From: Liopterus haemorrhoidalis
Taxonomy: Eukaryota > Arthropoda > Insecta > Coleoptera > Dytiscidae
DNA length: 64,000 bases
Direction: 5' to 3'
NCBI GenBank assembly: GCA_963971575.1
Contig: OZ020616.1
Span: forward strand, 21,277,713 to 21,341,712
Shown here piece by piece: positions 63,395-64,000 of this stretch; within the stretch, counting starts at the first letter, position 1; each line of letters starts with the position of its first letter. The notes under the pieces were generated by a model, which had not been told where the DNA came from, searched no databases, and saw only the letters and a program-made list of their open reading frames with translations. The position numbers and the translations under genes were made by a program.

Positions 63395-63836
63395 TCTAGT
63401 TGTGCACTAGATTTCAATGGGTACCACAAGCTTTTAGGATATGCAGATGACCTGGATATTATTTCAGATAAGGTTGAAGACGAAATATATCTTACTTATG
63501 TTATTGATCGAAGGTCGTAAAGTAGGACTCATAATCAGTAATGAAAAAATCAAGTATCTTATTGTTAGTAGACGCAGTCATGAGGAAACGACCGACTTAA
63601 AAATTAATGACAACACTTTTGAGAGAGTTTATACTTTCAAATACTGGGGAATCATGATAAATCAGTTGAATTTGATACATCAGGAAATAACGAATAGAAT
63701 TAAAGCTGCTAATGCATCGTATTTTAAACTTAGTCCCCTCTTCAGAACGAATCTTCTGTCTAGGAACACCAAGATCAGTTTATACCAAGTTATAGTACAT
63801 CCCGTACTTATGTATGGATCCGAAAGATCCATATAA
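63395..63836 (+). pseudogene. LINE reverse transcriptase fragment (RTE-like or related)
   Basis: LLGYADDLDIISDKVEDEIY carries an intact catalytic YADD at about 63438-63449. After a frameshift near 63510: KVGLIISNEKIKYLIVSRRS, then RVYTFKYWGIMINQL, IKAANASYFKLSPLFRTNLL and YQVIVHPVLMYGSE. These palm and thumb blocks are the type seen in RTE-like and craft-type endonuclease-RTs, different from the jockey-like copies elsewhere in the window. It stops at 63836 just after the GSE block, so the 3' end is missing. Confidence 0.75.
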
Positions 63837-64000
63837 AATAAAATATTATGCTGTATCTTTGGTCCCATTAAAATTATAAAGTTGAGTTTACTTATAAAAT
63901 GAATACAGCGACATACTCAAGGCTTTTATTTGCTTAGACACACTATACAGTGATTGTGCTTTTCTTCCTATTGGGCTCAACAATGACCGATGGCCGCGCT
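63837..64000. other. Window end, nothing recognised
   Basis: GGCTTTTATTTGCTTAGACA and CACTATAC near 63921-63947 resemble 36590-36610, left of the second MULE-like element, so this is probably another copy of that flanking repeat. Confidence 0.35.

Overview
This window looks like an AT-rich, intron-rich and transposon-rich piece of an arthropod, most likely insect, nuclear genome. The reasons are the mix of BEL/Pao, Ty3/gypsy, jockey-like, mariner, Tc1, hAT and Helitron sequences, a 62-bp spliceosomal intron in a transposase, and exons separated by introns of about 10 kb. No rRNA genes, CRISPR arrays or bacterial-style operons are visible. The order of insect cannot be fixed from the sequence.

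The only convincing host gene runs on the minus strand. Its three coding exons (32510-32897, 21933-22221, 11343-11593) have consensus splice sites and matching phases. Joined, they encode a single-pass membrane protein of about 308 aa with a proline- and tyrosine-rich cytoplasmic tail. I do not recognise the family. A strong donor at 38914 may end its non-coding first exon.

Almost everything else is mobile DNA. The left end holds a BEL/Pao retrotransposon with an uninterrupted 1711-aa reading frame (468-5603, minus) and a broken LINE (6095-7672, minus). The intron between the last two coding exons contains a nest. A hAT-type element (13403-21680) holds a Tc1-like element (13513-21298), which holds further MITEs and an intact, very young gypsy retrotransposon (16354-20844) with identical 152-bp LTRs and a 5-bp target duplication. 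The intron between the first two coding exons carries fold-back elements and a 3.2-kb DNA transposon with 4-bp ATAT target duplication (28019-31227). That transposon sits inside a repeat whose empty site can be read from sister copies.

Right of the gene are two related elements with 9-bp duplications (35242-36085, 36625-38106), mirrored 120-bp satellites (40175-41912) and a LINE split by a Buster-like hAT element that itself carries another hAT MITE (44010-47640). Further on are two hAT MITEs sharing one target duplication (49505-50035), a Helitron helicase fragment (50213-50885), a mariner (56681-57930), and a LINE-bearing hAT element (61331-63215).

The genes do not form a pathway. The window shows one membrane-protein locus whose introns were repeatedly invaded. 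Exact target duplications at more than a dozen elements let the insertion order be reconstructed.
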